Assembly: GCF_000423185.1 (NCBI RefSeq)
Contig: NZ_AUHM01000002.1
Coordinates: forward strand, 491,320-555,319
Direction: 5' to 3'
Length of the DNA stretch: 64,000 bases
DNA from: Inquilinus limosus DSM 16000
GTDB lineage: Bacteria; Pseudomonadota; Alphaproteobacteria; DSM-16000; Inquilinaceae
Within the stretch, counting starts at the first letter, position 1, and each line of letters opens with the position of its first letter. This document shows positions 60,987 to 64,000 of this stretch, one piece after another. Made by a program: the position numbers and the translations under genes. Below the pieces are notes generated by a model that had not been told where the DNA came from, ran no database searches, and saw only the letters and a program-made list of their open reading frames with translations.

Positions 60987-61358
60987 ATGCTCTACGCCAT
61001 TCTCTGCTACAACTCGGAAGAGGTCCTCAGCGCCTGGACGCAGGAGGAGGACGACGCGGTCATGGCCCGGCTCGACGTCGTCCACAAGCGGCTGGCCGCA
61101 GAGGGCAAGCTCGGCCCCGCCGCGCGGCTGGCCTTCACCTCCGCCGCGACCACGCTGATGAAGGGCCATCAGCCGCCGCTGGTGATCGACGGCCCCTATG
61201 CCGAGACCAAGGAGCAGATGCTCGGCTTCTACGTCGTCGACTGCGAATCGAAGGAGGAGGCGGTCGCCATCGCCAAGGATTTGGAACAGGCCAATCCCGG
61301 CCTCGGCGGCTACGAGATCCGGCCGGTCCGGCTGTTCCTGCCCGGGACCGCAGCCTAG
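60987..61358 (+). CDS. YCII-related domain protein
   Basis: The 123-residue protein (MLYAILCYNSEEVLSAWTQEEDDAVMARLDVVHKRLAAEGKLGPAARL, DGPYAETKEQMLGFYVVDCESKEEAVAIAKDLEQANPG...YEIRPVRLF) matches the YCII-related/DGPF family of small ferredoxin-like proteins, often next to sigma factors or oxidoreductases. Function unknown. GGAAGGGGAG precedes the start. Its stop overlaps the convergent TetR stop by 4 bases. Confidence 0.85.
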   Translation: MLYAILCYNSEEVLSAWTQEEDDAVMARLDVVHKRLAAEGKLGPAARLAFTSAATTLMKGHQPPLVIDGPYAETKEQMLGFYVVDCESKEEAVAIAKDLEQANPGLGGYEIRPVRLFLPGTAA

Positions 61359-61978
61359 TCGGCGCGCGCGGCGCCGCAGATCATCGCCGCGCCCGAATCG
61401 GCGATCGCCTCCAGCACGGCGCGCGATTCGCCCGCCCGCGCCCGCACGGCCAGCGAATGCATCACCGCCGAGGCCAGCCGGGCCAGGGCGGCGGCATCGG
61501 CGGCGGCGTCGATCTCGCCGCGGTCGCGGGCGAGGCGGAAGCGCTCCTCCAGCGCCTGGTCGAAGACGGTCAGGCTGCCGTGCAGCACCGCGCGCACGGC
61601 CGGGTGCAGCACCGCCTCCACCGCCGCCGTGCCGATCAGGAGGCAGCCGCGCGCGCCGGCCCGCTCGTCCAGATAGGTCGCCAGCGCCGCAGCGTAGACC
61701 GCGTCGAGCCCCTCGCGCAGGGAGCGGCCGGGGTCGAGCGCCTGCCGCATCGCCGCCAGGCCCTCGTCGCGGTAGCGCTCCAGCGTCCTGAGATACAGCG
61801 CCTCCTTGTCGCCGAAGGCGCCGTACAGGCTGGGCCGGTTCATCGCCGTCGCGGCGCTCAGGGCATCCAGCGAGCTGCCGGTGAAGCCGGCTTCCCAGAA
61901 CACGTCCCGCGCCCGCTCCAGCGCCACGTCGGGGTCGTAAGCCCGCGGCCGGCCACGCTTTCTCGGCTCCTCGCTCAT
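61355..61978 (-). CDS. TetR family transcriptional regulator
   Basis: The 207-residue protein has an N-terminal TetR helix-turn-helix (DPDVALERARDVFWEAGFTGSSLDALSAATAMNRPSLYGAFGDKEALYLRTLERY, about residues 15-69) and an all-helical ligand domain. It is divergent from a glutathione S-transferase gene with an inverted repeat between them, so it probably represses that gene and itself. Confidence 0.92.
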   Translation of the reverse strand: MSEEPRKRGRPRAYDPDVALERARDVFWEAGFTGSSLDALSAATAMNRPSLYGAFGDKEALYLRTLERYRDEGLAAMRQALDPGRSLREGLDAVYAAALATYLDERAGARGCLLIGTAAVEAVLHPAVRAVLHGSLTVFDQALEERFRLARDRGEIDAAADAAALARLASAVMHSLAVRARAGESRAVLEAIADSGAAMICGAARAD

Positions 61979-62038
61979 TTTGTACCACTTCGCATAATAA
62001 GGCTTGATCCCAGATTAATATTCGATACAGTACAAAAT
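61977..62038. promoter_or_regulatory. Inverted repeat and promoter-like elements between tetR and gst
   Basis: ATTTTGTAC (61977-61985) and GTACAAAAT (62030-62038) are perfect reverse complements 44 bases apart, in the AT-rich 113-base divergent region. On the plus strand TTGATC (62004-62009) and TACAGT (62026-62031), 16 bases apart, resemble a promoter for the GST gene that overlaps the right arm. Binding by the adjacent TetR regulator is inferred. Confidence 0.45.
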
Positions 62039-62091
62039 ATAGACGGTTTCGCGGCGACGTCGAGGTCGCCGGAGAGAAGGAGGTCTGGGAG

Positions 62092-62760
62092 ATGGCGATG
62101 AAGCTCTACATGCATCCGGGCGCCTGCTCGCTGTCGCCGCACATCGTGTGCCGCGAGCTCGACCTGCCGGTGGAGCTGGTCGAGGTGGATCGGCGGACCC
62201 ACGCGGCGAGCGACGGTGAGGATTTCCTGCGCATCAACGGCAACGGCTATGTGCCGGCGCTGGTGCTGGAGGACGGGCAGACGCTGACCGAGGGGCCGGC
62301 GATCGTGCAGTACCTCGCGGATCTCCGCCCCGAGGCCGGGCTGCTGCCGCCACCCGGCTGCGTCGGGCGCGCGCAGGTGCAGTCCTGGCTGAACTTCGTC
62401 ACCGCCGAGCTGCACAAGCCGATGGTGATGCTGATGCTTCCGGCCTATGCGCCGGCCCGGGCCGCGCTGGCGGCGCTGGTGGACAAGCGCCTCGATTGGC
62501 TGGCCGGGCAGATCGCCGGCCCGTATCTGACGGGCGGGCGCTTCACCGTGGCCGACGCCTATCTCTTCGTCTGTCTGAACTGGTCGCCCTGGAACGGCGT
62601 CGACCTGGCGCGCCGGCCGGCCCTGGAGGCGTTGCACCGGCGCGTCGCCGCCCGCCCGGCGGTGCAGGCGGCGCTGGCGGCGGAAGGGCTGGTGCGGCGA
62701 GACGACGGCTTCTTCGGCCCCCGCCCGGCCGAAGCGGTGGTCGCAGCGGGGGCGCAGTAA
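62092..62760 (+). CDS. Glutathione S-transferase
   Basis: The 222-residue protein has a thioredoxin-fold N-domain with the beta-class start KLYMHPGACSLSPHIVCRELDLPVELVEVDR (Cys/Ser catalytic region at about residues 9-13), GNGYVPALVLEDGQTLTEGPAIVQYLADLRP (cis-Pro and glutathione-binding Glu) and an alpha-helical C-domain (YLTGGRFTVADAYLFVCLNW). It probably detoxifies electrophiles under control of the divergent TetR regulator. GAGAAGGAGG precedes the start. Confidence 0.92.
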   Translation: MAMKLYMHPGACSLSPHIVCRELDLPVELVEVDRRTHAASDGEDFLRINGNGYVPALVLEDGQTLTEGPAIVQYLADLRPEAGLLPPPGCVGRAQVQSWLNFVTAELHKPMVMLMLPAYAPARAALAALVDKRLDWLAGQIAGPYLTGGRFTVADAYLFVCLNWSPWNGVDLARRPALEALHRRVAARPAVQAALAAEGLVRRDDGFFGPRPAEAVVAAGAQ

Positions 62761-62815
62761 TACGCGCGGAAGCCAGGGCGGCTTGACTCTGCGGCGGCAT
62801 GGTGGATTCATATTA

Positions 62816-62830
62816 GAACAAATACGGAAC
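62816..62830. promoter_or_regulatory. LexA box (SOS operator)
   Basis: GAAC-N7-GAAC at 62816-62830 is an exact match to the alphaproteobacterial LexA recognition sequence. It lies 14 bases upstream of the imuA start, the standard place for repression of SOS mutagenesis genes. Confidence 0.85.
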
Positions 62831-62844
62831 AACCATGCCCCGCC

Positions 62845-63582
62845 ATGTCTGCCCTCGCCGCCCTGCGCGAGCGCCTGAACCGGACCGGATCCGCCGTCGG
62901 GGATCCGGGAGTCCTGCCGCTCGCTTTGCCGCCGATCGATGACCGCCTGCCGCGCGGCGGGCTGGCGCTCGGCCGGCTGCACCGCATCGCCGGCGCCGGC
63001 GGCGACCCGGCCGGGGCCGCGGCCACCGGCTTCGCCGCCCGCATCCTGGCCCGGCTGCAGCGGCGCGGGCCGGTGCTGTGGTGCACCGCGGCCGACGACT
63101 TGTACCCGCCGGCCCTGGCCGCGCTGGGTCTGGCGCCGGACCGGCTGATCCTGGTGCGGCCGCGCGACGAGAAGGGCGTGCTGGCGGTGGCGGAGGAGGC
63201 GCTGCGCACCGAAGGCTTCGGCGCCGTGCTGGCCGAAGCGGCACGGGCCGAGCTGCTGGCCGAGCGGCGGCTGCAGCTGGCCTGCGAAGCGCACGGCACC
63301 ACCGCCTTCCTGCTGCAGCGCCAGCCGGCCGCGCCGCGGGCAGGCCGCACCGTTGCCAGCGCCGCGGTGACGCGCTGGGCCGTGGCCCCGGCGCCGAGCG
63401 GCGGCACCGCCGCCTGGGTCGGGCCGGCGCGGTGGGAGCTGGCCCTGCTGCACAGCCGCGGCGGCCTGCCCGGCCGCTGGATCGTGGAGACCGAGGATGG
63501 GACGGATCGTCTCGCTGTGGTTGCCGAACTGGCCGATCACGCGACTGAGACTGTCGACACCCTCCGACGCCTGGCCGGCTGA
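62845..63582 (+). CDS. imuA: SOS mutagenesis protein ImuA
   Basis: The 245-residue protein (LPPIDDRLPRGGLALGRLHRIAGAGGDPAGAAATGFAARILARLQRRGPVLWCTAADDLYPPALAALGLAPDRLILV...) is RecA-like without a functional Walker A motif, as in ImuA. It sits directly downstream of a LexA box and overlaps the next gene, matching the imuA-imuB-dnaE2 damage-induced mutagenesis cassette. ImuA links the RecA filament to the mutasome; the alphaproteobacterial version is distinct from actinobacterial ImuA'. Confidence 0.9.
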   Translation: MSALAALRERLNRTGSAVGDPGVLPLALPPIDDRLPRGGLALGRLHRIAGAGGDPAGAAATGFAARILARLQRRGPVLWCTAADDLYPPALAALGLAPDRLILVRPRDEKGVLAVAEEALRTEGFGAVLAEAARAELLAERRLQLACEAHGTTAFLLQRQPAAPRAGRTVASAAVTRWAVAPAPSGGTAAWVGPARWELALLHSRGGLPGRWIVETEDGTDRLAVVAELADHATETVDTLRRLAG

Positions 63583-64000
63583 GCCGGTCGCGATCGTCGA
63601 GACCGTCGAGCAGCGGCGCCAGGTGGTCGCCGTCGACGACCGTGGCTGGACCGCCGGCATCCGGCCGGGGCAGAAGGCGACCGACGCCCGCGCCATCCTG
63701 CCGGCGCTGGCCCTGGTTCCGGCCGACCATGCCGCCGACGCGAAGGCGCTGGCCCGGCTGGCCCGCTGGGCCGGCCGTTACAGCCCCGCCGTGGCGCCCT
63801 GCCCGCCGGACGGGCTGTGGCTCGACATCACCGGCTGTGCCCATCTCTGGGGCGGCGAGGACGGCTTGGCCGCCGACCTGGCGGGTCGGCTGGAGCGGCG
63901 CGGCCTGCCTTGCCGCCTCGCCATCGCCGGCAGCTTCGGCGCCGCCTGGGCGCTGGCGCATCACGACCGGTCCGACCGGCGGATCCGGCCCGACGGCGCC
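63497..64000 (+). CDS. imuB: DNA polymerase Y-family protein ImuB (partial, runs off the right edge)
   Basis: An open frame from ATG 63497 to the window edge reads MGRIVSLWLPNWPITRLRL...EPVAIVETVEQRRQVVAVDDRGWTAGIRPGQKATDARAILPAL, the N-terminus of ImuB. ImuB resembles Y-family polymerases but lacks catalytic acidic residues and acts as a hub binding the beta clamp and DnaE2. It overlaps imuA by 86 bases. Only about 168 codons are present; dnaE2 is expected beyond the edge. Confidence 0.9.
   Translation, partial: MGRIVSLWLPNWPITRLRLSTPSDAWPAEPVAIVETVEQRRQVVAVDDRGWTAGIRPGQKATDARAILPALALVPADHAADAKALARLARWAGRYSPAVAPCPPDGLWLDITGCAHLWGGEDGLAADLAGRLERRGLPCRLAIAGSFGAAWALAHHDRSDRRIRPDGA

Overview
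The window is high-GC, densely coded chromosomal DNA from what looks like a free-living or plant/soil-associated alphaproteobacterium of the Rhodospirillales type (Inquilinus/Azospirillum-like). This is an inference from: many solute transporters (ABC and TRAP), a large 1617-residue NAD-glutamate dehydrogenase, a GAAC-N7-GAAC LexA box ahead of imuA-imuB (the alphaproteobacterial LexA consensus), a YbaK/CnoX/LON-domain/Trm112/DUF971 housekeeping string, and dispersed palindromic intergenic elements. No phage, integrase, transposase or CRISPR array was seen.

Layout. 1-3949: end of an unknown gene, a hydroxyisobutyrate-dehydrogenase-like oxidoreductase and a complete polar amino-acid ABC importer (two permeases, ATPase, binding protein). 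4103-4945: a secreted GH114-type glycosidase. 5149-11327: a sugar cluster on the minus strand (SDR dehydrogenase, GH4 alpha-galactosidase-like enzyme, two sugar permeases, sugar-binding protein) with a divergent AraC regulator. 11340-15148: a TRAP transporter dctP-dctQ-dctM divergent from an Asp/Glu-racemase-family enzyme. 15253-18580: an unusual minus-strand operon: FkbM methyltransferase, periplasmic sulfite-oxidase-fold protein, histidine kinase, LuxR-type response regulator. 18581-21848: small hypothetical genes, a relic of a siderophore-binding protein, and an SDR-DoxX fusion with a DUF2269 membrane partner. 21986-26627: an M20 amidase and a run of alpha/beta-hydrolase genes, one of them frameshifted.

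26958-31338: tRNA-Gly(GCC), then a co-directional string: YbaK-type deacylase, thioredoxin-TPR protein (CnoX/YbbN), LON-domain protein, Trm112-like protein, DUF971 protein, class III nucleotide cyclase. 31352-38555: an N-compound uptake and degradation locus (creatininase-family amidohydrolase and RidA on the minus strand; NMT1/THI5-type ABC importer, cytosine-deaminase-like amidohydrolase and FAD oxidase on the plus strand), with a flavodoxin-fold oxidoreductase just beyond. This locus is bracketed by two near-identical ~132-bp palindromic elements in opposite orientation. 39331-48263: a type VI secretion effector cassette: VgrG, an Ala/Pro-rich protein, a TPR adaptor-like protein, a 1512-residue PAAR-like/Rhs protein with an unfamiliar C-terminal toxin domain, and a presumed immunity protein in AT-rich DNA.

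48279-50850: glycine-betaine demethylase genes (ferredoxin reductase gbcB, Rieske oxygenase gbcA). 51377-52620: type II haloacid dehalogenase and Lrp/AsnC regulator. 52655-57508: NAD-glutamate dehydrogenase. 57788-60923: a small lipoprotein and a NitT/TauT-type ABC importer. 60987-62760: YCII-domain protein, TetR regulator and divergent glutathione S-transferase. 62816-64000: LexA-controlled imuA-imuB mutagenesis genes, imuB running off the end.

The strongest candidates for something undescribed are the Rhs toxin/immunity pair (47357-48263), the SUOX-fold/kinase/regulator/FkbM operon (15253-18580), and the N-compound locus with its flanking inverted elements.
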